Shown: one piece after another, positions 23,959 to 32,803 of the stretch
Position numbering within the stretch: the first letter of the stretch is position 1
Layout: the number at the start of each line of letters is the position of its first letter
From: CAG-177 sp003514385
GTDB lineage: Bacteria; Bacillota; Clostridia; Oscillospirales; Acutalibacteraceae
NCBI GenBank assembly: GCA_051920445.1
Contig: JBPPLN010000002.1
Location: 186,001-250,000, forward strand
Reading direction: 5' to 3'
DNA: 64,000 nt
Program-made: the position numbers and the translations under genes
Notes under the pieces: generated by a model
Seen by the model: the letters and a program-made list of their open reading frames with translations, nothing else
Databases searched by the model: none
Told to the model about the DNA's origin: nothing

Positions 23959-26079
23959 ATGCAAGAGCTGATTAAAAGAAATACGCCGGAGATTGCCGAC
24001 AGGTTCGCACTCGAAATCGAGGACAGACGCGATGGCAAGAGCTTCTATGAAATCGAGGCGTGCGGCGACAAAATAGTTCTGCGCGGCGACTGCAAGATAA
24101 GCCTTGCAATGGCATATTACAGATACCTGAAGGACTGCTGCAATGTTAACCTTGCGCACTGCGGCAACGACAGGATAGGCAATATCACCGACGCTCCCCT
24201 GCCCGCGGGCAAGACAGTCCGCATTATCGAGCAGGATAAACGCGCCTACATGAACTACTGCACGTTTTCGTATTCCGCCCGCTGGTGGGATTGGGAGCGC
24301 TGGGAGCGCGAGATAGACTACATGGCTATGCGCGGAATAAACATGCCGCTGAGCATAGTCGGCTACGAGGCGGTGCTTTTCTATACCCTGCGCGACCTCG
24401 GATATACGGACGACGGAGCGCTCAATTTCATCAGCGGCCCCGCATATCTGCCGTGGCAGCTCATGGGCAACCTCGACAGCTATTTCAGCCTGACGGACAA
24501 AGCTTATGTTGACAAGCGACTTGAACTCGGCAAGAAGATAATCGACCGCGAGCTCGAGCTCGGCATGACACCGATTCAGCAGGGCTGCTCGGGTCAGGTG
24601 CCCTCAACAATTCTTCGCGTGCTTCCGCACACGAACGCATACAATGTCCCCTCATGGTGCGGGTTCCCCGTAACATATCAAATAGACCCGCTCGACAAAA
24701 ACTTCAGAAAATTCGGCATGGCTCTGCTTGAAAAGCAGCGCCAGCTCTTCGGCGCGCATCACTATTATGCCTGCGACCCGTTCCACGAGAACAAGCCCCC
24801 GATAAAGGGCGACAAGTATCTCCAGAACGTCGGAAAAGCTATTTCAGAGATGTATACAGCTTTCGACTCTCAGGCGGTCTGGGTCATGCAGGCATGGTCT
24901 CTGCGCGAGCCGATAGTCAAGGCTGTTGACAAGGACAAACTGCTCATTCTCGACATCGACGGCAGCAAATGCGAAAAGACCGACGGCTTCTGGGGCTACA
25001 ACTTCATCAGCGGCACTCTCAACAACTTCGGCGACAGAAACACACTCCACGGCTCGATAGACGCGCTCGCCGAAAACAAGTTCATGGAAGAGCGCGAAAA
25101 ATATCCAAATATTGTCGGCACGGGACTTTTCATGGAGGGTATTTTCCAGAACCCGCTGTATTTTGACCTCGCTTCGGATATGCTCACGCGAAGCGACAAG
25201 CCGGAGCTTGACTCATGGCTCAAAGACTACGCCCGCCGCCGCTACGGCAGTGACGAAGAATGCCTTTTCGAAGCGGTCAAAGATATGCACGAGACCTGCT
25301 ACAGCAAGAATTGCACGGGGCGCGAGACTGCGTCGATAATCTGCGCGCGCCCTGCATATGAACAGCGCCACACCGCGCCGAACGATGTCTTTGAGCTGAG
25401 ATACGACAACGAGAAGCTGCTCGACGCGCTCGAAAATCTGTTTAAAGCCGAACACGCCGATACGGACGGATACAGATTCGATGTCTGCGATCTGACGCGC
25501 CAGGTGCTCAGCAACTATGCAAAGGATCTCTACAAGCGCAGCATAAGCGCATTTGACAGCAAAAATATAAGTCTTTTCGAAAAGAGTGTCAACACATTCG
25601 TGCGCCTGCTCGAAGATGTTGACAGGCTGCTCATGACACGCTCCGAATTGACGCTCGGCGAGCATGTCAGGCAGGCAAACGCCTATGCCTGCACCGACAA
25701 AGACAGGCAGAATTTCGAGCTCAACGAGCTTTATATGCTGACCCTCTGGGGACCCGCACGCTCCTCGCAGCTCTATGACTACGCATGGAAAGAATGGGGC
25801 GGCATGATAAAAACTTTCTATCTGCCGCGCTGGTATTCGTTCTTCGAGCAGATGGCGGTCAACTTCAAAAAGCGCAAATGCACATTCACGACCACAAAGC
25901 GCCGCTATAACGAGCGCGAGGACTTCGACGGAACTTCGTTCTACAAGAGCGTTGAAAAATTCGAGAACAAGTGGCTCTCGACCTACAAGCCCGAGCAGCC
26001 CTCGGAAGAGGACACGCTCGAAGTCGCGCGCGAGCTGTTTGACTTCTATGCGCCGATGATAAGAGGTGTTCAGGCATGA
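23959..26079 (+). CDS. Alpha-N-acetylglucosaminidase, GH89 (NAGLU family), cytoplasmic
   Basis: A 706-residue GH89 enzyme. It opens with a small alpha/beta domain, then the (beta/alpha)8 barrel beginning CTFSYSARWWDWERWEREID and MAMRGINMPLSIVGYEA. Candidate catalytic residues are Glu277 (CDPFHE) and Glu393 (GLFMEGIFQNP); their 116-residue spacing matches bacterial GH89 enzymes. It removes alpha-linked terminal GlcNAc, for instance from class III mucin GlcNAc-alpha-1,4-Gal or heparan fragments. No signal peptide is present, unlike most secreted bacterial GH89 proteins, so substrates must be imported. GGAGG lies 8 bases before the ATG. A 56-residue gene overlaps its stop. Confidence 0.94.
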   Translation: MQELIKRNTPEIADRFALEIEDRRDGKSFYEIEACGDKIVLRGDCKISLAMAYYRYLKDCCNVNLAHCGNDRIGNITDAPLPAGKTVRIIEQDKRAYMNYCTFSYSARWWDWERWEREIDYMAMRGINMPLSIVGYEAVLFYTLRDLGYTDDGALNFISGPAYLPWQLMGNLDSYFSLTDKAYVDKRLELGKKIIDRELELGMTPIQQGCSGQVPSTILRVLPHTNAYNVPSWCGFPVTYQIDPLDKNFRKFGMALLEKQRQLFGAHHYYACDPFHENKPPIKGDKYLQNVGKAISEMYTAFDSQAVWVMQAWSLREPIVKAVDKDKLLILDIDGSKCEKTDGFWGYNFISGTLNNFGDRNTLHGSIDALAENKFMEEREKYPNIVGTGLFMEGIFQNPLYFDLASDMLTRSDKPELDSWLKDYARRRYGSDEECLFEAVKDMHETCYSKNCTGRETASIICARPAYEQRHTAPNDVFELRYDNEKLLDALENLFKAEHADTDGYRFDVCDLTRQVLSNYAKDLYKRSISAFDSKNISLFEKSVNTFVRLLEDVDRLLMTRSELTLGEHVRQANAYACTDKDRQNFELNELYMLTLWGPARSSQLYDYAWKEWGGMIKTFYLPRWYSFFEQMAVNFKKRKCTFTTTKRRYNEREDFDGTSFYKSVEKFENKWLSTYKPEQPSEEDTLEVARELFDFYAPMIRGVQA

Positions 26080-26246
26080 GCGTTGAGCCGCAAAGAAAAG
26101 GCGGAGACAAACTTGACCTGTACGAACGCCAGATAAATATGCTCGACACCCTGCTCCAACACGGGGCGATATCCGAAGAGCAATACCAAAAGAGTGCGGG
26201 TGATTTAGAGAAACTGATGTTCCCGCATGGAGTACCGAAAAGATAA
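26076..26246 (+). CDS. Small SHOCT-like protein (56 aa)
   Basis: The ATG at 26076 overlaps the GH89 stop (ATGA). The product has the pattern LDLYERQINMLDTLLQHGAI, then SEEQYQKSAGDLEKLM, the paired short helices of SHOCT-like small proteins (leucine-rich helix, GxIxxEQY turn, second helix). SHOCT modules are thought to mediate oligomerisation or docking. Translational coupling to GH89 suggests a joint role, but the small size means caution. Confidence 0.7.
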   Translation: MSVEPQRKGGDKLDLYERQINMLDTLLQHGAISEEQYQKSAGDLEKLMFPHGVPKR

Positions 26247-26249
26247 AAA

Positions 26250-26285
26250 ATCAGCCTTCGATTCACAAAAGAACCGAAGGCTGAT
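26250..26285. terminator. Bidirectional terminator between GH89 and exopolysaccharide genes
   Basis: ATCAGCCTTCG / CGAAGGCTGAT, 14-base loop, A-run before and ATATTTTG after. It serves both convergent units. Confidence 0.8.
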
Positions 26286-26294
26286 ATATTTTGT

Positions 26295-27830
26295 TTATTT
26301 GCTTCGACTGTTTTTGTCATTCGATCCGGAATGGCCTCCGTATCCATAACCGTAACCGTAGCCGTAACGCTTGCCGTAGCTGTAACCGTAACCGTATCTG
26401 CGGCGCGAGATCGAATAGTTGCCATATCCGCCCTTGCTGCGGTCGGTCGAGATATTGTAGACGCATCCGGCGAGATCCGTTCCGCCCTGAGTGAGGTCGC
26501 TGACAGCCTCAAGTATCGCGGGAACGGGGAACACATCCTCGCGGATAACGAATATTGACGAATCGATATATTTGGCGCATATAGCCGCATCCGCAACGAT
26601 TCCGACGGGAGGCGTATCGATGATAATATAATCAAACTTCTCTCTTGCCGCCGCAAGGAATTCACCGGTCTTGGCGTTTGAAAGCACCTCGGTAGGATCG
26701 GCAATGCTCTCATCGCCCGCGAGGACGAATATCTTATATTTCTCGATATATTTTATCGCGTCGCTCGAATTTTTGGTACCGTTGACGACATCGGCTATGC
26801 CGTTGCCGGAAAGATTGCTTATGCCGAGATTCTTGAGCACGGACGGCTTTCTGAGATCGGCATCAACAAGCAGCACGGAATATCCGTTCTGTGCGAGCGC
26901 AAGTGAAAGGTTAACGGCAACCGTTGTCTTGCCCTCGTTAGCTCCGGCGCTCGAAACGACAAAGCTCTTGTATCCGCGTCTGCCATTGAGCAATTCCAGC
27001 TTTGTTCGCATCGCCTTGTATGTCTCAACGAACGCAAAGCCGCAGGCTTTGTCGGTTATCAGCAGCTCCCTGCCGCCGTGGGTGGATTTCTTATAGAAAC
27101 GCTCGCCGCCCGGCACCTGTGACACCTCGCCGATAACATTAAGCTGGAGCTTGTTCTGAATATCCTCCTGGCTTCTGACAGTGTTGCGCGCGGAGTCCCT
27201 GATTATTATAATGAGCGCACATATGACAGCTCCCGCAAGAGCGCCTATAATGGTGTTGCGCACGGTACCGACAGATTTGTCCGGCTTTGTCGGCAACTCC
27301 GGCTCGTCGCAGAGATGGATACTGCCGCCGGAATAGACCTGAACGACATCTTTATATGTATCCTTAACAGCCTGCGCGAGCTCATAAGCCTCCTCGGGCG
27401 AGGAAGCAGTGACGGTCATATCGATAATGCTGCTATCCGTCTTGCGGGATGCGGCTATCATCTTCGCAACCTGATCCGCAGTTTTCGGATACGACTTGCA
27501 CTCGGCGGCTATCGCGTTGCACATAGTGCGCCCGGTCATAAGATGGACGAAAGTATTCGCCATATAAGCCGATGCCGACATATCGTTATAGGAGACGGAG
27601 TTCTCCCCCGATGACGAGAGGTCTTTTTCGGACTTATTGTTGACGATAAACGTCATGCTCAAAGTATAAGTCGGCTCTTCGACTGCCTTGGTCACCACTG
27701 CGCACGATGCTCCAACCACCAGCGCGACAAGTATCAGAAGCCACAGCCTTCTCAAAAGAAGACCGAACACATACATGATGTTCACTTCGACTCCGTCGCT
27801 GTCGGTATCTTTTCTAACTATCCTGCTCAA
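26295..27830 (-). CDS. Wzz-BY-kinase fusion for exopolysaccharide chain-length control
   Basis: A 511-residue protein. Residues about 15-200 form the Wzz domain, with TM1 WLLILVALVVGASCAVV and TM2 TIIGALAGAVICALIIII enclosing an extracellular loop. Residues about 250-460 form the cytosolic tyrosine kinase: Walker A GANEGKTT, A' LLVDADLRKPS and Walker B YIIIDTPPVG. The C-terminus is a tyrosine cluster RRRYGYGYSYGKRYGYGYGY, the autophosphorylation tail. The single-chain layout is typical of Proteobacteria; Firmicutes more often split it. It lies 29 bases downstream of the UDP-sugar dehydrogenase gene in the same operon. Confidence 0.93.
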   Translation of the reverse strand: MSRIVRKDTDSDGVEVNIMYVFGLLLRRLWLLILVALVVGASCAVVTKAVEEPTYTLSMTFIVNNKSEKDLSSSGENSVSYNDMSASAYMANTFVHLMTGRTMCNAIAAECKSYPKTADQVAKMIAASRKTDSSIIDMTVTASSPEEAYELAQAVKDTYKDVVQVYSGGSIHLCDEPELPTKPDKSVGTVRNTIIGALAGAVICALIIIIRDSARNTVRSQEDIQNKLQLNVIGEVSQVPGGERFYKKSTHGGRELLITDKACGFAFVETYKAMRTKLELLNGRRGYKSFVVSSAGANEGKTTVAVNLSLALAQNGYSVLLVDADLRKPSVLKNLGISNLSGNGIADVVNGTKNSSDAIKYIEKYKIFVLAGDESIADPTEVLSNAKTGEFLAAAREKFDYIIIDTPPVGIVADAAICAKYIDSSIFVIREDVFPVPAILEAVSDLTQGGTDLAGCVYNISTDRSKGGYGNYSISRRRYGYGYSYGKRYGYGYGYGYGGHSGSNDKNSRSK

Positions 27831-27859
27831 TCACATATCCCCCACTTCGTCAATTCCCA

Positions 27860-29161
27860 TTAAAGAGTATCGACTATCTTTCTTCCTATTGAATCATAGA
27901 ATATCTCGTGCTTTTCGGCTTCGGAGAGCTTATAGCAATTCCTGCCGTCAAAGACCAGAGGTCTCTTCATATACTTTTTGTAGTTATCCAGCGGATATTC
28001 CACAATCTTTTCCCACTCAGTCATTATGAGGCAAACATCCGCATCTGTCAAGGCTTCATCTATATCCTTGGCAAAGTTTATTGCACAATTCGGATATCGC
28101 TTTCTGAAATTTTCGGCACCCAACGGATCCCACGCGATTATATCCGCGCCCTCGTTGAGCAGTATATCTATATTCTGCTTTGCCGGCGCTTCTCGCAGAT
28201 CGTCCGTACCGGGCTTAAAAGTAAGCCCAATTATTGCCACACGCACATCTCTGAACGTCGGAAAGAATCTGCGTGCCTTGTCGATAAGCCTTGTGCGCTG
28301 TTCGCGGTTAACATCGATAGTCGCCTTTACGGTCTTGAGCTTCACCCCGGCGTGGTCGCTTTGAAAATTAAGTGCTTTCGTATCCTTCGGGAAGCAGCTG
28401 CCGCCGTAACCTATTCCGGCTTTTAAGAAGTTCGAGCCAATACGCCTGTCCATTCCCATTCCGCGAGCAACCTCTTCGATATCTGCGCCGACTATCTCGC
28501 AAAAATTCGCTATCTCGTTTATATAAGAAATTTTCAGCGCGAGGAAATCGTTGGAAGCATATTTTGTCATTTCAGAACTTCGCACGCTGACATGGACTAT
28601 CGGCAGTTTGAGCGGAGCGTACATCTTTTCGATTATTTTATAAGCCTGCTCGTCATCCGCGCCGACAACTATTCTGTCGGCGTTGAAAGTGTCTCTGACC
28701 GCCGTGCCCTGCGAGAGAAACTCGGGGTTTGAGACAACAAAAAAGCGAAGTTCGGGGCGGCGCTCGCCTATTCTGCGGCGCACACTCTCACATGTTCCGA
28801 TCGGCACGGTAGACTTGACGGCCACGACCGCTTCGTCGCTGCAATTGTCGGCGATGCTGTCCGCAACGGAGAACACGGCGCTTAAATCTGCGGAACCGTC
28901 CTCCTTTTCGGGCGTACCGACACCGATAATAATAACCTGAGCTTCGGAATACTTCGTCACATCGTCTGTAAACTCCAGGCGCTCGCGGTTTTTGAGCATA
29001 AGCTCTTCGAGTCCGTATTCGTAGATAGGAGAGATGCCCTCGGCGAGCATTTTCAGTTTGCCTTTGTCAACATCGAGGCAGATTACATCATGTCCGACAT
29101 CGGCAAGCGTGACCGCGGTAACAAGTCCCACATAGCCTACTCCCGCAACGGCAATTTTCAT
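27860..29161 (-). CDS. ugd: UDP-glucose/GDP-mannose dehydrogenase family protein (Ugd-like)
   Basis: A 433-residue enzyme. The NAD-binding motif is MKIAVAGVGYVGLVTAV and the catalytic-cysteine motif GYGGSCFPKDTKAL. A central KISYINEIANFCE helix and the UDP-binding C-terminal domain (LTFKPGTDDLREAP) follow. It oxidises UDP-glucose to UDP-glucuronate, or a related sugar nucleotide, for acidic exopolysaccharide. The start at 29161 is preferred (AAGGTG upstream, family N-terminus MKIAV), although an ATG at 29182 overlaps the preceding gene's stop. Middle gene of polymerase-Ugd-Wzz/kinase. Confidence 0.93.
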   Translation of the reverse strand: MKIAVAGVGYVGLVTAVTLADVGHDVICLDVDKGKLKMLAEGISPIYEYGLEELMLKNRERLEFTDDVTKYSEAQVIIIGVGTPEKEDGSADLSAVFSVADSIADNCSDEAVVAVKSTVPIGTCESVRRRIGERRPELRFFVVSNPEFLSQGTAVRDTFNADRIVVGADDEQAYKIIEKMYAPLKLPIVHVSVRSSEMTKYASNDFLALKISYINEIANFCEIVGADIEEVARGMGMDRRIGSNFLKAGIGYGGSCFPKDTKALNFQSDHAGVKLKTVKATIDVNREQRTRLIDKARRFFPTFRDVRVAIIGLTFKPGTDDLREAPAKQNIDILLNEGADIIAWDPLGAENFRKRYPNCAINFAKDIDEALTDADVCLIMTEWEKIVEYPLDNYKKYMKRPLVFDGRNCYKLSEAEKHEIFYDSIGRKIVDTL

Positions 29162-29174
29162 AACATACGCACCT

Positions 29175-30434
29175 TCATTCAAGATTCATATATGTTTTCT
29201 TTTTTTCGTCCTTTAGCTTCATCGCGCAGAAACATAGCGTCAGCATAATTTGGATATTATAATCATAATAAGACACTATTGCAATTTCCCCTACCATAGT
29301 TGCCACGAGCAGCAGAAACATTGAAACGCAGAGCCTCTCTCCCCTATAAGCTCTGCGTCCCAAGCCGATAAGAAGGTATATATAGTACCAATAATACATT
29401 ATCAAACCCACTATTCCAAGGCCTGATGCCAGTTCGAGATAATTATTGTGGGCATAAACATTAAGTCCGTAAGTCTGTTCTATACAATAAGCATTGTTTG
29501 CAAGACCGGTTCCAATAATCGGGTGTGAGTAAAACAACTGCGCAGATATTTCGCCAAATCCCTTCCTCAGTGCAAGGCTTCTGTCGGCGGACACATCATT
29601 GTTCACAACATAATCAATCATCTTTTCGAGCCTGAATCCCGCCGCGTTATAGAGCGCGGGAACCTTCAAAAACGCTATTCCTATGCCGACGACCGCAGTA
29701 ATAACCAAAACAAGTCTGAGAAGATAAAAACGTTTGTTAACATAAAACATCAGCATTGCAAACAGGAGAAACGCCACAACAAAAAGTGCTTTTCTCGACG
29801 ATGAAAGAACTATATAGAGCAATTCGAATGCCGTGCACAAATAGTAAGCTCGCTTTTTATAGTAATATGCCTTGCAAAAGGATATAGCAGCAGCAACAAC
29901 GCAGATATAAGCAAGGGTATTAATATTATTTCCGGTAACATTATTATATCCTATGCGACCGAAAAATCCGAAAAGCCAAAGTGACGGAGGAGTGCGAACA
30001 AAGACAGAGACTATCATTATCATGACCGCTGCAATAAACAGGGCAGTAAAGCGGTCAAAATCCTCGTGCGTTTTTATATAAAGAGTGATGCAGTAGCACA
30101 CAAGCAAAACCTGCACCATTCTCGAAATATATCTCAGAGAAAGGTTCGGGTCATAGAGCGCCCAGACAGATGAAAGCGCACACAGAACTATGAATATTCC
30201 GTACCATATCGTCGGAAGCTTAACGGACACAGTCGGTCTGCCGAGGACATTCACAAGAAAAGTGAGACCTATTACCGCAAAAAAAGTGAAATAATAGGCA
30301 TAGTTCCGACCCTCTGTCTGCTCGTTAAACGCAAACAGAACGGTGAGCATTGCAACGATAGAGATATCAAGCAGTATCTCCAACGCAGACCGTTTTGAGT
30401 TTATTTTCACTTTTCCGTTTTTGAGTTCTACCAT
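29175..30434 (-). CDS. O-antigen ligase/Wzy-type polysaccharide polymerase
   Basis: A 419-residue membrane protein with about 11 TM helices and the Wzy_C/O-antigen-ligase motif region: a large loop before HPIIGTGLANNAYCIEQTYG, then YAHNNYLELASGLGIVGLIM. The loop H and the H-N-x-x-L-E motif are the usual catalytic features. It polymerises or transfers lipid-linked repeat units at the outer membrane face. It is the first gene of the operon with ugd and Wzz-kinase; an extended -10 box lies 32 bases upstream. Confidence 0.88.
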   Translation of the reverse strand: MVELKNGKVKINSKRSALEILLDISIVAMLTVLFAFNEQTEGRNYAYYFTFFAVIGLTFLVNVLGRPTVSVKLPTIWYGIFIVLCALSSVWALYDPNLSLRYISRMVQVLLVCYCITLYIKTHEDFDRFTALFIAAVMIMIVSVFVRTPPSLWLFGFFGRIGYNNVTGNNINTLAYICVVAAAISFCKAYYYKKRAYYLCTAFELLYIVLSSSRKALFVVAFLLFAMLMFYVNKRFYLLRLVLVITAVVGIGIAFLKVPALYNAAGFRLEKMIDYVVNNDVSADRSLALRKGFGEISAQLFYSHPIIGTGLANNAYCIEQTYGLNVYAHNNYLELASGLGIVGLIMYYWYYIYLLIGLGRRAYRGERLCVSMFLLLVATMVGEIAIVSYYDYNIQIMLTLCFCAMKLKDEKKKTYMNLE

Positions 30435-30465
30435 AATTGTCCCCGATCGACAGATCTATAAAACG

Positions 30466-30474
30466 AGTATAACA
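30466..30474 (-). promoter_or_regulatory. Extended -10 promoter of the polymerase-ugd-Wzz operon
   Basis: The reverse strand carries TGTTATACT (TGnTATACT) 32 bases before the polymerase start. The -35 is poor (TAAACG at 17 bases). Confidence 0.55.
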
Positions 30475-30552
30475 TACCCGGCGGCGGTCGTTTACTCCCG
30501 TCAAGCATAATAGCATGCTTTTTCTTCAAATATTAAGCTTTTCTAAAGCCAA

Positions 30553-31023
30553 TCAGACCGTGACATCGCAGAGCTCCGCGCCGACAAATGCGGCAAGCTC
30601 TCTGGGGTCGAGGCACAGCTGGAGTCCGCGCTGACCTGCGCTGACATATATTTTTTCAAAATCGGATGCGGTGGAGTCGATAAAAGTCGGATACTGCTTC
30701 TTCATGCCTATCGGCGAGCAGCCGCCGCGCATATAGCCTGTGAGCGAGATGAGCTCCTTGACATGGATCATTTCAAGGCTCTTGACCCCGGCGCATTTTG
30801 CGCATTTTTTGAGATCGAGCTCCGCGCCGACCGGGATGCAGAACACGAAAAGTCCGTTCTTCCCGCCGCGGGTGACAAGAGTTTTGAACACCTGATTCGG
30901 GTCGAGCGAGAGAGCCGCCGCCGCATGGACGCCGCTGAGGTCGCTCTCGTCATAGTCATATTGAAGCACATCGTATTTTATTTTCGCTCTGTCGAGCATT
31001 CTCATTGCATTTGTCTTTGTCAT
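30553..31023 (-). CDS. ybaK: YbaK-type Cys-tRNA deacylase
   Basis: A 156-residue YbaK/EbsC protein: an N-terminal AMRMLDRAKIKYDVLQYDY, then LDPNQVFKTLVTRG with the conserved Lys, CIPVGAELDLKK, and the substrate-pocket motif TGYMRGGCSPIGMKK. It hydrolyses Cys-tRNA(Pro) and related mischarged tRNAs. The ATG at 31023 is chosen for AGGAG 10 bases upstream; a GTG at 31032 is too close to that site. Last gene of the eight-gene operon. Confidence 0.93.
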   Translation of the reverse strand: MTKTNAMRMLDRAKIKYDVLQYDYDESDLSGVHAAAALSLDPNQVFKTLVTRGGKNGLFVFCIPVGAELDLKKCAKCAGVKSLEMIHVKELISLTGYMRGGCSPIGMKKQYPTFIDSTASDFEKIYVSAGQRGLQLCLDPRELAAFVGAELCDVTV

Positions 31024-31028
31024 GATTT

Positions 31029-31964
31029 TCACACTCCTGCCATGATATGCATAGTCCGCAGCTGCGTTGAGGATATTCTATCGTTGACCGAATATGCGTG
31101 CTTCTCGAGATCGCCGCATATCGCGTCCGTAAGGCTTTGCTTTTGCAGCTCGGTTATTATCATCGAGGCAATGTCCTCGACTATATCCGCCTTCGCCGAG
31201 GCGGTCACGGGTTCATTGTCCGAAGATATGAGAAATTCAAATGTATCGGCAAGCTCCGAGAGCTTTTCGAGCTCGCGCATTGCCCTAAACGCCCATTTAT
31301 AAAACGGTCGGTATTTTCTGTTGAGCAGAAACACCGCAGACATGGCATGATCTGCAAATTCTATCATCGCGAGCTGGGCGCCGCCCGTCTCACCGTGGGA
31401 AATGCAGCGCTTGAAATTATACTGTCCCGCCTGCGCCGCCATTATAAGATGACCTGCAAGCTTTTTGAGTCTGACATCCTGCGGCATATCGAGAAACGAC
31501 TGACGGATGCGTGAAAACTCGCCGAGATCGTCACGGAAAACCTCGCCGTTCGTCGCCGTCGCAAGGCAGCTGTCGGGCGTAGTCATCCACTGATCTATAG
31601 AATCAAAGCCCGTGCGCGAGCCGGTTTTTGCAAGATAGAAGTCCCCTGTTTTTATAACTCCGTGGCGGCTGCCGCCGACGGGGCTTATTTTGAGTCTGTC
31701 AATGCCCTCAAAGCTCTTCGGGAGCTTCGCATAGGCGCGTTCAAGCTGAAATTCAGTGCGGCTGTCGATATCATCGGGCACGAAGATGCAGAATCCCGGC
31801 TCAAAATCATGGTCGCGCGATATATCATCGTCATAGCAGAAGCACTCCGAGCCGTCGCCGACAAGACCTATCGCGAGCTTATCTTCAAGCTCCGGGAACT
31901 TTTCATGGAGCATCGGCGCGCCGTAGGTCTCATAGAATTTTCTTGAAAGCTCAAGTCCTTTCAT
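31029..31964 (-). CDS. DUF4037 nucleotidyltransferase-like protein
   Basis: A 311-residue protein of DUF4037. The N-terminal part has LAIGLVGDGSECFCYDDDIS then RDHDFEPGFCIFVP. This reads as a nucleotidyltransferase-fold G-S...D-x-D pattern with acidic metal-binding residues (Asp pairs in DDDISRDHD). The C-terminal part is helical, with ISHGETGGAQLAMIEFADHA and FLLNRKYRPFYKWAFRAM, HEPN/KNTase-C-like in layout. The activity is unknown. Its start overlaps the end of the TPR gene by 14 bases, a coupled pair. The NTase reading is an inference from motif spacing. Confidence 0.85.
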   Translation of the reverse strand: MKGLELSRKFYETYGAPMLHEKFPELEDKLAIGLVGDGSECFCYDDDISRDHDFEPGFCIFVPDDIDSRTEFQLERAYAKLPKSFEGIDRLKISPVGGSRHGVIKTGDFYLAKTGSRTGFDSIDQWMTTPDSCLATATNGEVFRDDLGEFSRIRQSFLDMPQDVRLKKLAGHLIMAAQAGQYNFKRCISHGETGGAQLAMIEFADHAMSAVFLLNRKYRPFYKWAFRAMRELEKLSELADTFEFLISSDNEPVTASAKADIVEDIASMIITELQKQSLTDAICGDLEKHAYSVNDRISSTQLRTMHIMAGV

Positions 31965-32784
31965 ATATTTTGTCCGACCTCCTTTTTATCTCCTTGGCGG
32001 TCATGAACCAACCGTAATATTCAAAAGTCGGTGCGCATTTTTCGCAGACGAAAGCGTAGTTGCCGTCGAGCGCGTTTGATTCATCGAGCAGAAGATTTTC
32101 AGCCTTTTGCAGGCAGTCGGTGATGAACTCCGACGCGTTTTCGAGCCCCTGCTGCGCCTCTGCGGCATTGGCGAGGTTCAGATATGTTATCGCCGTTTCG
32201 GGCTTTCCGCCGGGCAGTGCGCTCATAATTTCTATCGCTTTTTGATAGAGTTCACGCGCCTGATCGTATTCTTTTAGCGACACGCAGGCGAGCGCCATAT
32301 TGTTATAGAGTCCGCCGAGACGCGCGTCCCCGGGCGGGAGAAAATCTTCGTAGATGCTCTTCGCCTCGCTGTAGCGTTCGAGGGCTTCGCGCGGGCGGTC
32401 AAAAGCTTCGCAGACCGTTGCGGCATTGAGGCAGACGGTCGCAGCGGTTATCGAACCGCCAAGGGACAGCGTTTTCACAAGCTCGTCCGCCTTTTCCGCG
32501 CTCTCAAAAGCTTTGTCCTTCAAGCCCATTTTGCGGTATAGACCCATGAGCTCGTTGAGCACCGCAAGCTCGCCGCGCTTGTCGCCGCCCATGCGGGCTT
32601 CGGAGAGCCAATATTCAAGGTGCCTGCGCGCCGCGGGCATATCGTTATGGGAGAGCAGAGTATCGAGCCTGTCCACAACGCGGTCAACGGGGATAAACGA
32701 CACATTCGCGTTTTCGTCCGGATAATAGAAATCGGTACAGCTCGGGCATCTAGGCTCTTTGTAATCTTCGGGTTCAAGGCTCAT
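31951..32784 (-). CDS. Tetratricopeptide-repeat protein with terminal Cys motifs
   Basis: A 277-residue protein. Near the N-terminus a CxxC (PRCPSCTDFYYPDE) and near the C-terminus another (VCEKCAPTFEYYG) could together bind zinc. In between are about five TPR units, for example GLYNNMALACVSLKEYDQAR and ERYSEAKSIYEDFLPPGDAR. The start at 32784 has AAAGGAG 7 bases upstream. The gene overlaps the DUF4037 gene, so the TPR is likely a partner or adaptor of that enzyme (inference). Confidence 0.85.
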   Translation of the reverse strand: MSLEPEDYKEPRCPSCTDFYYPDENANVSFIPVDRVVDRLDTLLSHNDMPAARRHLEYWLSEARMGGDKRGELAVLNELMGLYRKMGLKDKAFESAEKADELVKTLSLGGSITAATVCLNAATVCEAFDRPREALERYSEAKSIYEDFLPPGDARLGGLYNNMALACVSLKEYDQARELYQKAIEIMSALPGGKPETAITYLNLANAAEAQQGLENASEFITDCLQKAENLLLDESNALDGNYAFVCEKCAPTFEYYGWFMTAKEIKRRSDKIYERT

Positions 32785-32803
32785 ATCAAAGCTCCTTTCG
32801 GCA

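Noticed and set aside
26295..26420. DNA tandem repeat at the Wzz-kinase end
   Set aside because: The CCGTAACCGTA-type repetition encodes the Tyr/Gly-rich autophosphorylation tail and is explained by coding.
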